In this document: positions 26,358-35,903 of the stretch, one piece after another | Numbering within the stretch: position 1 is the first letter of the stretch | Layout: every line of letters begins with the position of its first letter | Assembly (NCBI RefSeq): GCF_900447215.1 | Contig: NZ_UFYA01000001.1 | Location: 806,001-870,000 of the forward strand | Source: Dermatophilus congolensis | Lineage (GTDB): Bacteria > Actinomycetota > Actinomycetes > Actinomycetales > Dermatophilaceae | DNA: 64,000 nt | Reading direction: 5' to 3' | Notes under the pieces: model-generated | The model's database searches: none | What the model was told of the DNA's origin: nothing | Seen by the model: only the letters and a program-made list of their open reading frames with translations | Program-made: the position numbers and the translations under genes

Positions 26358-29300
26358 ATGAGCTATCCCAAAGCACACACTTCCCACGCCGGTGAAGCAC
26401 TCGGCGTTCCTTCCGCCCCGGATTTCCCTGCCCTTGAAGAACGCGTCCTGGCCTACTGGAAAGAAGACGACACCTTCCGGGCTTCTGTTCAAGCTCGCCC
26501 TGCCGGGCAAGACGGCGAGAACGAGTTCGTTTTCTACGACGGTCCGCCCTTCGCGAACGGTCTTCCCCACTACGGGCACCTGTTGACCGGATACGTTAAA
26601 GACGTCATCCCGCGTTACCAAACGATGCGCGGCAAGCACGTGGAACGCCGCTTCGGATGGGACACACACGGCCTGCCTGCCGAACTTGAAGCCCAACGCC
26701 TCCTGGGGATTTCTACGAAAAAAGAAATCGAGGAGATGGGTATCGGTGCGTTCAACGCCGAATGCCGCAGCTCGGTGCTCCGATACACCGACGAGTGGCG
26801 TAACTACGTCACCCGCCAAGCCCGTTGGGTCGATTTCGACAATGACTACAAAACGCTTAACCCCCAGTACATGGAGTCGGTGATCTGGGCGTTTAAGTCT
26901 CTCTACGACAAAGGCCTCGTCTACAAAGGACACAAAGTCCTCCCGTACTGCTGGAACGACGAAACCCCTTTGTCTAACCACGAACTACGCATGGATGACG
27001 AGGTGTACCAGCAACGGCAGGACCCTTCCGTTGCTGTCTGGGTTGCGCTGCCCAACGGTGACCGCCTCGTCGCCTGGACCACCACCCCGTGGACCCTTCC
27101 CACCAACCTGGCCATGGCAGTGGGTAACGATGTTGAATACGTTGCCGTGCGTGCCGCCGACGGCGAACGATACGTCGTCGCCCAAGCACGCTTGGGGCAC
27201 TATGCCAAAGAATTCGTCGGCCCCGACGGTGACCCGAAAAACGTTGACGACTTGGTTGAAGAGACCTTCCTAGGTTCAGCCCTGGTCGGGCAGCGCTACA
27301 CCCCGATCTTTGACTACTTCACCGACGTGGAGCGTTGGGGCACCCACAACGCCTTCCAAGTGATCCACTCCGACTCCGTCACCACTGAGGACGGTACCGG
27401 TGTCGTGCATATGGCCAGCGCCTACGGTGAAGTTGACCAGGCAGACACAGCCGCCCACGGCATTCCCACCATCCTTTCAGTCGATGATCGAGCCGAATTC
27501 ACCTCTGTTGTGCCTGACTTCCAAGGCCTGCAGGTATTCGAAGCGAACCGCCCCATCATCAACAAGCTCAAAGAAAACGGGCAGCTGGTGCGCGAAGAAA
27601 GCTACGTGCACTCTTACCCGCACTGCTGGCGATGCCGTAAGCCCCTCATCTACAAGGCTGTTGGTAGCTGGTTCGTTGAAGTAACAAAAATCCGCGACCG
27701 CATGGTCGAAACCAACGAAGACATCACCTGGGTACCTGAACACGTCAAACACGGCCAGTTCGGTAAATGGCTTGAAGGCGCACGCGACTGGTCCATCTCA
27801 CGTAACCGCTACTGGGGAAGCCCAATCCCGGTATGGGTCAGTGACGACCCCGAATATCCACGCACCGATGTCTACGGCAGCCTCGAAGAGATCGAAAAAG
27901 ACTTCGGCCGCCTACCTCGCAACGCCGACGGTGAAGTCGACCTACACCGCCCCTTCATCGACGAACTCACCCGCCCCAACCCAGATGACCCCACCGGGCA
28001 GGCCACCATGCGCCGCGTACCGGAAGTTCTTGACTGCTGGTTTGACTCCGGCTCCATGCCTTACGCCCAGGTGCATTACCCATTCGAAAACGCCGACTGG
28101 TTCGAAAACCACTACCCGGGTGACTTCATCGTCGAATACATCGGGCAAACCCGCGGCTGGTTCTACACCATGCACATCCTGGCCACCGCCCTCTTTGACC
28201 GTCCCGCCTTCACCAGCGTGCTCAGCCACGGCATCGTTTTGGGCAACGACGGCCAAAAGATGAGCAAGTCACTGCGAAACTACCCCGACGTCAATGAAGT
28301 GTTCGCCCGTGACGGCGCCGACGCGATGCGCTGGTTCCTCATGTCCAGCCCAATCCTGCGCGGGGGAAACCTCATCGTCACTGAACAAGGCATCCGCGAA
28401 GGTGTCCGCGCCGGGCTGCTGCCCCTATGGAACGTCTGGTACTTCTTCAGCTTGTACGCCAACGCCGTCACCCGCGACGACGGCACCCAAGGCTATGAAG
28501 CCACCTGGCGCACCGACTCCACCGACGTACTCGACAAATACCTGCTCGCCAAGCTGCACGACCTCGTTACTGACGTCACCGCAGCACTAGAGGTTTACGA
28601 CATCGCTGCCGCCTGCGAATCCGTCCGCGTGTTCTGCGACGTACTGACCAACTGGTACGTCCGTCGAAGCCGAGACCGTTTCTGGGACACCAGCGGCGCC
28701 GACGCCACCGTGGCTCGCGACGCCTTCGACACCCTGTACACCACGCTCGAAGTACTCACGCGCCTGACTGCTCCGCTGCTACCAATGGCAAGCGAAGAGA
28801 TCTGGCGTGGCCTGACTGGTGAACGCTCCGTGCACCTGGCAGATTGGCCCAACAGTGACGACCTGCCCGCCAACCCAGCTCTCGTGCAAGCCATGGACCG
28901 CGCCCGCGAGGTCTGCTCTACCACCTCTAGCCTGCGCAAATCCAAAGGACTGCGTAACCGGCTCCCGCTAGCCGAACTCACCGTCGTCACCGACGACCCC
29001 GCAGCCCTAGAGCAATTCACCGCACTCATCAGCGACGAAGTCAACGTCAAGAAGGTCACCTTGCTGGCCACAGACCAGGCTTCGGCAGCCGACTTCGGAA
29101 TTACTCAGCGGCTTACCGTGAATGCCCGCGCTGCCGGTCCCCGTCTGGGCAAACAGGTACAAGCCGTGATCAAGGGCTCCAAGACCGGAGACTGGACAGT
29201 CGAAGACAACACAGTGGTCTGCGCGGGTATCGAACTCGAAGAATCCGAATACACTCTCGAGACCGTTGTTGCGCAGACCGAAGGCAGCGCCAGTGCCTCA

Positions 29301-29630
29301 GCAATGCTTCCCCGTGGTGGATTCGTTGTGCTCGACACCACCATCACCGCAGAACTGGCCGCCGAAGGTGTCGCTCGTGACATCATTCGCGCAGTCCAGC
29401 AGGCACGTAAAGACGCTGGATTTGATGTCACTGACCGCATCAGCCTCACCATCACCGGTGAAGGCGACGTGTGGGAAGCAGTCAAGAGCTTCGGTGATCT
29501 CATCACCTCAGAGACACTGGCAACCCAGTTCGGCTCTGCGCCCACGCTCGAAGCACTTCCCGAAGAAGGCTCCGTCACCACCACAGTGGGCGACGGGCAA
29601 CCAATCCGACTCCTTCTCAAAAAACTGTAA
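26358..29630 (+). CDS. ileS: Isoleucyl-tRNA synthetase, type 2 (eukaryote-like)
   Basis: A 1090-residue class I synthetase charging tRNA-Ile. The HIGH motif occurs as LPHYGHLL after [10 protein letters not shown], and KMSKS as [11 protein letters not shown]. This wording and the length (bacterial type 1 enzymes are about 930) mark the IleRS2 group, known for low sensitivity to mupirocin. An editing domain is present ([14 protein letters not shown]). ATG 26358 has GAAGG 8 bases upstream, inside the T-box control region. Confidence 0.97.
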   Translation: MSYPKAHTSHAGEALGVPSAPDFPALEERVLAYWKEDDTFRASVQARPAGQDGENEFVFYDGPPFANGLPHYGHLLTGYVKDVIPRYQTMRGKHVERRFGWDTHGLPAELEAQRLLGISTKKEIEEMGIGAFNAECRSSVLRYTDEWRNYVTRQARWVDFDNDYKTLNPQYMESVIWAFKSLYDKGLVYKGHKVLPYCWNDETPLSNHELRMDDEVYQQRQDPSVAVWVALPNGDRLVAWTTTPWTLPTNLAMAVGNDVEYVAVRAADGERYVVAQARLGHYAKEFVGPDGDPKNVDDLVEETFLGSALVGQRYTPIFDYFTDVERWGTHNAFQVIHSDSVTTEDGTGVVHMASAYGEVDQADTAAHGIPTILSVDDRAEFTSVVPDFQGLQVFEANRPIINKLKENGQLVREESYVHSYPHCWRCRKPLIYKAVGSWFVEVTKIRDRMVETNEDITWVPEHVKHGQFGKWLEGARDWSISRNRYWGSPIPVWVSDDPEYPRTDVYGSLEEIEKDFGRLPRNADGEVDLHRPFIDELTRPNPDDPTGQATMRRVPEVLDCWFDSGSMPYAQVHYPFENADWFENHYPGDFIVEYIGQTRGWFYTMHILATALFDRPAFTSVLSHGIVLGNDGQKMSKSLRNYPDVNEVFARDGADAMRWFLMSSPILRGGNLIVTEQGIREGVRAGLLPLWNVWYFFSLYANAVTRDDGTQGYEATWRTDSTDVLDKYLLAKLHDLVTDVTAALEVYDIAAACESVRVFCDVLTNWYVRRSRDRFWDTSGADATVARDAFDTLYTTLEVLTRLTAPLLPMASEEIWRGLTGERSVHLADWPNSDDLPANPALVQAMDRAREVCSTTSSLRKSKGLRNRLPLAELTVVTDDPAALEQFTALISDEVNVKKVTLLATDQASAADFGITQRLTVNARAAGPRLGKQVQAVIKGSKTGDWTVEDNTVVCAGIELEESEYTLETVVAQTEGSASASAMLPRGGFVVLDTTITAELAAEGVARDIIRAVQQARKDAGFDVTDRISLTITGEGDVWEAVKSFGDLITSETLATQFGSAPTLEALPEEGSVTTTVGDGQPIRLLLKKL

Positions 29631-29650
29631 AAACGGGTAGCCACGAACTG

Positions 29651-29686
29651 GCAGCGCGGTGGAGCTTATGAGCCCCACCGCGCTGC
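29651..29686 (+). terminator. Terminator of ileS
   Basis: Perfect 12-bp arms 29651-29662 and 29675-29686, 20 bases after the ileS stop. Confidence 0.8.
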
Positions 29687-29729
29687 GGCCCGCCTAACAA
29701 CCACCACCTGAACACCGAGAAAGGGCACC

Positions 29730-31301
29730 GTGACCCGACGCAGCGACGACAACGAACCCAGCAATGACCCCACTAAAGCTTCCAACGCTGGCACCCCACT
29801 AGACCCCGCCTACCTCGATGACTTCGGTGATGAAACCAGCAGCGAAGCCCTCGAACTAGGCGCACTCACAAAAACCATCACATCCAGTGAAGCTCCCACG
29901 TCTAACGCAATGGGAGAGCGCACCGGATCTCGTGCACGCCGCCCGGCACCAGAAGACCCCGCTCTAAAGGAACGAGCGCGTGAAGTCGAGAAAAACATCA
30001 TCGCGCGCAACCCCGAGCACATCATCGAGCCAACTCTGGATCGAATCCGCCACGTCATGAACCTGCTCGGTGACCCCCAACAGGCGATGCCGACCATTCA
30101 CATCACCGGCACGAACGGCAAAACCACCACAGCACGCATGATCGAGCGGTTGCTGCGTGAACTAGGGCTACGCACCGGCCGTTTCACCTCACCACACCTA
30201 CACGACATCCGCGAACGCATCGTTCTCTCCGGCGAACCCATCAGCACCCAACGGTTCCTCGACGCCTATGAAGACATCGTGCCGTTTGTTGAAATGGCCG
30301 ACGCGGCAAGCCAAGAACAAGGCGGTCCACGCCTATCGTTCTTCGAGGTGCTCGTAGCGATGGCCTACGCCGCTTTCGCTGACGCCCCCGTCGAGGCAGG
30401 TGTCATCGAGGTCGGCATGGGCGGCACCTGGGACGCAACCAACGTCATTGACGCCACCGTCGCTGTTTTCGGCCCAATCTCGATGGATCACGAACGCTAC
30501 CTCGGTAACGACATCGTCGAAATTGCACGCGAGAAAGCCGGCATTATCAAAGCTGGCTCCATCGTCATCTCGGCTGAACAAGACCCAGCGGTCAAAGAAA
30601 TACTGACCGAAGCTGCTAACGCCGTAGACGCTCCCATCATCTTTATGGAAGAGAACATTGGCGTTGTTGCCCGCGAAGTTGCTGTCGGTGGGCAAATGGT
30701 CACTTTGCAGGGACTAGCTGGGGTCTACCCAGATATCTTCATCCCTCTGTTTGGAATGCACCAGGCGCACAACGCAGCCATCGCTCTAGCAGCAGTAGAA
30801 GCTTTCATCGGTGGCGGTCAGGAACAACTAGCACTCGAAGTTGTACAAGCAGCATTCGCTGACGTTACCTCCCCAGGCAGGGCCGAACTGGTACGTCGTT
30901 CACCAGCAGTCCTGGTAGACGGCGCCCATAACCCAGCAGCCATAGCATCACTGGTCGCCACGCTGGAGGACTCCTTCATGTTCACCCACACGGTGGGCCT
31001 GCTGGCGGTACTGGCAGATAAAGACGCTGAAGCCATGCTTGAACAGCTTCAGCCCATTTTCGATGAGATCGTCATCTCCCAAACCACCTCACCACGTCGC
31101 CGCAGCGCCGAAGAGCTCGGTGCGCTCGCGGTGGAGATTTTCGGTGAGAACAGAGTACGTATCGAGCCGAACCTGCCAACTGCTCTCGACACGGCAGTTG
31201 AGTTGGCTGATGCTGCTGGCATGGGTGCTGGAGTTGTTGCGACCGGTTCGGTATTCACCGCTGGTGAAGTTCGTTTGCTGCTTGGGGCCACAGATGCCTG
31301 A
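29730..31301 (+). CDS. folC: Folylpolyglutamate synthase / dihydrofolate synthase
   Basis: A 523-residue ATP-dependent ligase adding glutamate to folates. Mur-ligase type P-loop HITGTNGKTTT (about 125-135), then GRFTSPHLHDIRERI, the omega-loop region, and VDGAHNPAA in the C-terminal domain. GTG 29730 follows AAAGGG. The first 90 or so residues are an acidic, low-complexity extension absent from E. coli FolC. The stop overlaps the next gene by 8 bases. Same folC-DUF4233 order as in mycobacteria. Confidence 0.96.
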   Translation: MTRRSDDNEPSNDPTKASNAGTPLDPAYLDDFGDETSSEALELGALTKTITSSEAPTSNAMGERTGSRARRPAPEDPALKERAREVEKNIIARNPEHIIEPTLDRIRHVMNLLGDPQQAMPTIHITGTNGKTTTARMIERLLRELGLRTGRFTSPHLHDIRERIVLSGEPISTQRFLDAYEDIVPFVEMADAASQEQGGPRLSFFEVLVAMAYAAFADAPVEAGVIEVGMGGTWDATNVIDATVAVFGPISMDHERYLGNDIVEIAREKAGIIKAGSIVISAEQDPAVKEILTEAANAVDAPIIFMEENIGVVAREVAVGGQMVTLQGLAGVYPDIFIPLFGMHQAHNAAIALAAVEAFIGGGQEQLALEVVQAAFADVTSPGRAELVRRSPAVLVDGAHNPAAIASLVATLEDSFMFTHTVGLLAVLADKDAEAMLEQLQPIFDEIVISQTTSPRRRSAEELGALAVEIFGENRVRIEPNLPTALDTAVELADAAGMGAGVVATGSVFTAGEVRLLLGATDA

Positions 31302-31707
31302 GCATGACACTCAGTCGGCAGATATGCCACAGTCGTCGCGTCGAGTGACGCGACGACTGTGCAGCATGGTGCTGTGGTCTCAGATGCTCGTGATGGGATT
31401 CGCTGCAGTGGTGGGGCGAGCCCTCACCGTCGCCTCGATGCCTCAGAACGCGGATGTGGTTCTCTGGATTGGTCTAGCAATCAGTGCAGCGTGCGTAGTT
31501 GCTGCGATTGCTGTGCGATTCCGCCGAGGTGAACTGGTCGGTTGGGCGGTTCAGGTAGCCACGTTCGCTTATGCCTTTGCGGTGCCCATGATGGTTCTTG
31601 TCGGGGCGATATTCACAGGCCTGTGGCTGGTAGCCGTCCGCAAGGGCGCCCAGATGGACGCCCTCACAGACAAATGGATCAAAAACAACGCCTCACCGCA
31701 GGCGTAG
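31294..31707 (+). CDS. DUF4233 family small membrane protein
   Basis: A 137-residue protein with four hydrophobic segments (starting SMVLWSQMLVMGFAAVV) and a basic N-terminus. It always follows folC in many actinobacteria (from memory, Rv2446c); function unknown. ATG 31294 overlaps folC by 8 bases. The open frame upstream lies inside folC and is not used. Confidence 0.85.
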   Translation: MPEHDTQSADMPQSSRRVTRRLCSMVLWSQMLVMGFAAVVGRALTVASMPQNADVVLWIGLAISAACVVAAIAVRFRRGELVGWAVQVATFAYAFAVPMMVLVGAIFTGLWLVAVRKGAQMDALTDKWIKNNASPQA

Positions 31708-31721
31708 CTAGCTCACGCGCC

Positions 31722-32216
31722 TCAGAGATCTTCTATTTGCACGAGGCGCGTGAGCTCGCGGGCACTGATCTTTGCCTCCATGAGGAACTCACCCAGCGTG
31801 ATCTCCTGCGCCCACATGCTCATGAGCAGGTACCCCAGCTGATCATGCTGGATGGGGTAAATCATGTATTGGCTGTCCCCGCTCTTGAGCGTTACTTGCT
31901 CCAGCGGGGTTGCTTCTTTGTCATCACTGGTGATGGCATCGATAGCGCCGTTACTCACGGAAAACATGGTGCTCGTCATCGCTGCGAGACGACCAACTTG
32001 GTAAGACTCCAGTCCGAGCGCGCACAGGTTGTATCCATCGGCCGTGCAAAGCATCGCGCCTTCCAGAGTGGGGAGCCGCTCTGCCAAGCTTTCGAGAATC
32101 GGCAGTGTTGCGGTGCCGATTTCTTCAAGCTTGGACACCGTTTCGGTGTCGGTCTCCATATCCCATTCGGAGGTCTCGGCCGCGGGTACGTTACCCGTGT
32201 GCATCAGGCTGGTCAT
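31722..32216 (-). CDS. Roadblock/LC7 domain protein, GTPase regulator (MglB-like)
   Basis: A 164-residue protein with an acidic N-terminus and a roadblock/LC7 fold (LPTLEGAMLCTADGYNLCALG ... YMIYPIQHDQLGYLLMSM). Such proteins bind or activate small GTPases of the MglA/CvnD kind. Its ATG overlaps the stop of the GTPase gene by 4 bases (32216-32213), so GTPase and partner are made together. Last gene of a four-gene minus-strand module (33946 to 31722). Confidence 0.82.
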   Translation of the reverse strand: MTSLMHTGNVPAAETSEWDMETDTETVSKLEEIGTATLPILESLAERLPTLEGAMLCTADGYNLCALGLESYQVGRLAAMTSTMFSVSNGAIDAITSDDKEATPLEQVTLKSGDSQYMIYPIQHDQLGYLLMSMWAQEITLGEFLMEAKISARELTRLVQIEDL

Positions 32217-32788
32217 GATCGAGCTTTCTTCTTCTTAGTCGAGGCCAGCGCGGTTTCGACCACACGGATCACCGAGTCGCGATCACGTGGATCTCCCGCA
32301 AGAAGGCGGATATCGGGACTGAATGAATCAAGCACGGGTCGGTAGTCTTCCAGCGCCGGGTGGTTCTCTCCCTCATCTAGGCGTGTGACAGCCACAGTGA
32401 GGCGAGACCAGGTCTGCTCGTTACCGAGAACCTTGATCCATTCTGCTGTTTCCTCGAGAGCGTATTCGTTTTGGCCGTACATCCACAGAACGACGGCTGA
32501 AGCTCGTCCGCGAGCGTGGTCACGGGTGGACTGAAAACGTGCTTGCCCGGGAGTACCAACGACAGCAACGGCACCATAGTTACTGCCCCACTCGCCATAA
32601 TCGAGACCGACTGTAGTCATCCGGCGAGCTGCGCGGCCGCCGGGGCGGGCCATCGTGCTCATTACTTCGGTGTTGACAACGGGGATATCACTGAGGGAAC
32701 GCACGGCGGTGGATTTGCCAACTCCATAGGGGCCGACGAATGTCACCTCACGGCGAGTGGTGTGTCCGATGACGGCTTTCTTCACCAC
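32213..32788 (-). CDS. CvnD/MglA-like P-loop GTPase
   Basis: A 191-residue protein with P-loop GPYGVGKST. The G3 motif is VVGTPGQARF, i.e. Gly where classical Ras/MglA proteins have the Asp of DxxG; the same FGTPGQ-type form is typical of Streptomyces conservon CvnD proteins. G4 is TRLDE. The C-terminus is very basic (STKKKKARS), perhaps a membrane-contact tail. Start GTG 32788 with AAGGAGA upstream. A cytoplasmic switch probably controlled by the two roadblock proteins around it. Confidence 0.85.
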   Translation of the reverse strand: MVKKAVIGHTTRREVTFVGPYGVGKSTAVRSLSDIPVVNTEVMSTMARPGGRAARRMTTVGLDYGEWGSNYGAVAVVGTPGQARFQSTRDHARGRASAVVLWMYGQNEYALEETAEWIKVLGNEQTWSRLTVAVTRLDEGENHPALEDYRPVLDSFSPDIRLLAGDPRDRDSVIRVVETALASTKKKKARS

Positions 32789-32829
32789 AAGGGTCTCCTT
32801 GGTGGAAGGTGTGCGGGGGGAGTTCGCCG

Positions 32830-33405
32830 CTACTTTTCGCGACGAAGCTTGACGAGTTCCGCATCGAGCTCAAGGATTCGCGAGTCCCGCTCAGCGATCG
32901 CATTTTTCAAGCTGCCGATACGTTGTTCGCCAACCTGCAATTTGCGCTCCTGGGTACGTGACTTCTTTTTGATTTCCTCAAGAGACGTAGTCAGCTGCTT
33001 AATGCGAGCCTGATCTGCCTCGATGATCTCGTCGAGGGAACGCAACGCTGCTGCTTCCAGACGGCCGTACTCGACGGCGTCCTTACTGGAGCGGGCGTTG
33101 AGTTCCTCAGTGAGAGCTTCGATTCGTGCATTCGCCGCAGCGAGTGCAGTGGCGGTGTCTTCGGCGTACCGGTCGGGGATTACCGGCTCGATAACCTTCT
33201 CCTCGGAAGGCTCGGCTCCTGGGGGGGCAGTCGAGGCTTCCGAAGCGAGGTCGACACCGTCGAGGCTCTCATCGGTTGCGGGGGAGGGGTTAACCCGGCC
33301 GAGAGCTTTTGAACGCTCCGCCCAAAACCCAACAAAGAGTCCAATTAGAGCTGCTGGAAACATCCAGCCTAGGGATTGCAGGAACACGATCACCCAGTCG
33401 CTCAT
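32830..33405 (-). CDS. Single-pass membrane protein with long coiled coil
   Basis: A 191-residue protein. One N-terminal membrane helix (VIVFLQSLGWMFPAALIGLFV, about residues 4-28), an acidic Pro/Ser/Glu linker (about 40-80), then a heptad-rich helix (about 85-190; EALTEELNARSS, QLTTSLEEIKKK, LDAELVKLRREK). No enzyme motif. I do not recognise a named family. ATG 33405 has AAGGAGA at good spacing. Its place between roadblock and GTPase genes suggests a membrane anchor or scaffold for the GTPase complex (inference), taking the position held by the sensor kinase-like CvnA in conservons. Confidence 0.75.
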   Translation of the reverse strand: MSDWVIVFLQSLGWMFPAALIGLFVGFWAERSKALGRVNPSPATDESLDGVDLASEASTAPPGAEPSEEKVIEPVIPDRYAEDTATALAAANARIEALTEELNARSSKDAVEYGRLEAAALRSLDEIIEADQARIKQLTTSLEEIKKKSRTQERKLQVGEQRIGSLKNAIAERDSRILELDAELVKLRREK

Positions 33406-33580
33406 TGGGGTCTCCTTGAATGCTCACGGACGTGCCGCTCGGCCGGTGGGGCGAGTCGCCCGTTTACGGGCATTCTTCGAGTGTGTCAAAGGTACCCACA
33501 CTGAAGCACATCGAGATATCCAGGTAGGGCCGTGCTCCGCCGACGCGAGCCCTCGACTGAACATCACAAAAGGGCGCTGA

Positions 33581-33946
33581 TCAGTCGAGTAGAGCACCGA
33601 TCTTAGCGCTGGCTGCGCGAGCTTCGATACGCATGAGACCAAGGTTGCTGTCCGAAGGACCAGCAAGGGCCAGCACAGCGTTCTCACCGGCGGGGTAAAC
33701 GATGATGTACCCGTTGCGGCCACGGATAACCCCCTCAGCGAGCTCACCAAGAGTGGAGCGCTCCGAAATACGCTCACCAAGACCCAGGGCGGTGGCAGCC
33801 ATGGCAGCCATGCGCTCAGCCTCGTTCTCGGGAAGGTCATGGGCGATGGCAAGGCCGTCGACCGAAGCGACCATGACGCTCTGCAGTTCGGGGATCGAAG
33901 CCCGGACATTGGCGATGATCAGGGAGAGTTCTTCTTGACGGCTCAC
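33581..33946 (-). CDS. Roadblock/LC7 domain protein (MglB/CvnB-like)
   Basis: A 121-residue protein covering one roadblock/LC7 domain (LSLIIANVRASIPELQSVMVASVDGLAIAHDLP ... is split as LQSVMVASVDGLAIAHDL and GYIIVYPAGENAVLALAG). This resembles CvnB proteins of Streptomyces conservons. GTG 33946 is chosen because AGGAG precedes it by 6 bases and the domain starts at once; the longer frame to 34180 has no support. First gene of the module. Confidence 0.85.
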   Translation of the reverse strand: MSRQEELSLIIANVRASIPELQSVMVASVDGLAIAHDLPENEAERMAAMAATALGLGERISERSTLGELAEGVIRGRNGYIIVYPAGENAVLALAGPSDSNLGLMRIEARAASAKIGALLD

Positions 33947-34269
33947 TGTGGCTCCTGTTGGAAAAGAATGGATTCCGATGATGTTGACCTTATGCCGTAC
34001 GCGCGGTTCTTTGCATCGCCGATATTGACTAAGGCACTGGTCACGTACGGTTTGATCAGCGTATGCAGGCTGTGGGGCCCACAACAACACACTCGTCCGG
34101 AACACTCGTCCGGTAGTGCTACCAATTACGTTGTGCCTGCAGGTAATGGGCCTTTCCGGAGCTGTATGTATGTGTTGCATACGTCAAGGGTGAACAGGCT
34201 ATAACGAGGCTTTTTGGCCACATATAGCTATTCCATGATGAATGTAAACAGGGCCGATATTGTTCAGCT

Positions 34270-34689
34270 ATGACTCAACGTTCTCTCGTTCTTGTGAAAC
34301 CCGATGGCTATGCACGTGGACTCACAGGTGAGATATTGCGACGAATTGAAGCCAAGGGATACCGCCTCATTGCGCTGAAAGTAGCCGAACCACACCGCGA
34401 ATTGCTCACCCGGCACTACGCCGAGCATATGGGCAAAGCATTCTTCGAGCCCCTCGTGGAATTCATGTCCTCCGGGCCACTGGTTGCCGCAGTGATCGAA
34501 GGAGAACGGTGCATCGAAGGATTCCGCACCCTCGCCGGAACCACCGACCCCACCGTGGCAGCAGCAGGAACCATCCGCGGAGACCTCGCCAGAGACTGGG
34601 GCACACCAGTGCAACAGAACATCGTTCACGGATCAGACAGCCCCGCCTCCGCAGAACGAGAAATCAGCATCTGGTTCCCCGAACTCTGA
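34270..34689 (+). CDS. ndk: Nucleoside diphosphate kinase
   Basis: A 139-residue enzyme equilibrating NTP and dNTP pools by a phospho-histidine intermediate: H120 in NIVHGSDSPASA. The whole family core is present (SLVLVKPDGYARGLTGE). No clear ribosome-binding site precedes ATG 34270; the transcript may be leaderless. In mycobacteria it directly follows the DUF4233 gene; here the GTPase module intervenes. Confidence 0.97.
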   Translation: MTQRSLVLVKPDGYARGLTGEILRRIEAKGYRLIALKVAEPHRELLTRHYAEHMGKAFFEPLVEFMSSGPLVAAVIEGERCIEGFRTLAGTTDPTVAAAGTIRGDLARDWGTPVQQNIVHGSDSPASAEREISIWFPEL

Positions 34690-34718
34690 CAGTCACCCGT
34701 GAGGGGCCGCATCGCCAC

Positions 34719-35672
34719 TCACACCTGCCTCAACACCCGATGCGCAGTAGCAGCATCAGTCACAAAAACATTGATATATCCCCCCAACAGGGCACCACGG
34801 ATCGCAGCAGTCTTCCCCTCACCAGCGGCCACACCAATAACCGTACGAACAGAACGCAACCGCTCCAACGGAACAGACAACACTCGCTCATATAGATCAG
34901 TCACCACCGGATGCCCCTGGGCATCAAAGTGATGCCCAGAAACATGCCCCACCGCACCCATCGCTAAAAGACGCCGCGACTCCGCATGCGAAATCCATCC
35001 ATTAAAAATCGGCCCCGACGAGCCAGTCTCATCCATGGCCCCAATCCCCACCAACGCCACATCCGCATGCGAAGCCAACGCCAAAGCGTTCGCCACAGAC
35101 TCCTCTTTCTTCAACTCCCGCGCCAACCGCGGCGTACCCACAATGAGTGGAGATGGCATCTGCCGATAATCCCCACCTAAACGCTCCGCTATCCGCCGCG
35201 TCACATCAGGTGAATCAACAAGCGGATTCGCTCGGCTCAACGCCCCAATCATCTGCACCACATGCAAATCCCGCAGCGACATTGCAGGCAACTCATATGC
35301 CACCTCACTGACCGTTGTCCCCGCAGAAACCGCTAACACCGTTGCCCGCTGCACTGCCTCCACCACCACCTCCGCACCCGCCCGAGCTGGACCCGGATCA
35401 CCCTCAGCAGCACTGTCAGTCACCCGCGCCGAGCGCAACCCAAACCGCTCCACCAACGCCGACTCCAAGGCCATATGCCGCTCAACCGGATGCGATATAT
35501 CGAACCGGACGATTCCCCGCTGCCGCGCCTGCGTCAACAACCTCGACACCGACGAACGTGAATACCCAATCCGCGAGGCAATCGTGCTCTGACTCAACTG
35601 ATCCTCGTAATACCAACGCGAAACAGACAACAGCAGCTGGATGTGCTCACGGTGTTCGGCGATGGACTCCAC
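34719..35672 (-). CDS. SorC/DeoR-family sugar-responsive transcriptional regulator
   Basis: About 317 residues from GTG 35672. The N-terminal helix-turn-helix (YYEDQLSQSTIASRIGYSRS) is followed by a SorC-type sugar-phosphate-binding domain (LVVQMIGAL-like VVQMIGALSRANPL; VGIGAMDETGSSGP; DLYERVLSVPLERL). It is divergent from the ascorbate-type catabolic genes and most likely controls them, binding a sugar phosphate intermediate. No Shine-Dalgarno precedes the GTG, and a palindrome ends 9 bases upstream, so the mRNA may be leaderless; an upstream start remains possible. Known ascorbate loci use the unrelated UlaR (DeoR type). Confidence 0.82.
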   Translation of the reverse strand: MESIAEHREHIQLLLSVSRWYYEDQLSQSTIASRIGYSRSSVSRLLTQARQRGIVRFDISHPVERHMALESALVERFGLRSARVTDSAAEGDPGPARAGAEVVVEAVQRATVLAVSAGTTVSEVAYELPAMSLRDLHVVQMIGALSRANPLVDSPDVTRRIAERLGGDYRQMPSPLIVGTPRLARELKKEESVANALALASHADVALVGIGAMDETGSSGPIFNGWISHAESRRLLAMGAVGHVSGHHFDAQGHPVVTDLYERVLSVPLERLRSVRTVIGVAAGEGKTAAIRGALLGGYINVFVTDAATAHRVLRQV

Positions 35673-35680
35673 CCATTTAT

Positions 35681-35700
35681 TTTGCGCACTTGTGTGCAAA
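35681..35700. promoter_or_regulatory. Palindrome, candidate operator of the SorC-type regulator
   Basis: TTTGCGCACTTGTGTGCAAA: 9-bp arms around TT with one mismatched pair. It lies just upstream of the regulator start, a place suited to autorepression. Confidence 0.55.
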
Positions 35701-35779
35701 TGTGGAGCGTTAGGTAAAGCTAACGCGTTCAAAAAAACACAGGTCAAAACATACATACACCTCGAATGTGACGTAGTCG

Positions 35780-35793
35780 TGCACACCTGTGCA
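35780..35793. promoter_or_regulatory. Second palindrome, candidate operator for the ula-like operon
   Basis: TGCACACCTGTGCA, perfect 6-bp arms with a CC spacer, 110 bases upstream of the ulaD-like start in the divergent region. It shares the TGCnCA/TGTGCA half-site with the palindrome at 35681. Confidence 0.5.
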
Positions 35794-35903
35794 TGTGGTC
35801 GCTCGCCGTGGTCCACGCCAGAGATCTACGTTCTCCGCATCCCGGTAACGACGCCGGGAAGCAGGGCCGCCGCCTCGACGGCAGCCTCGACGAAGGAGAC
35901 GAC

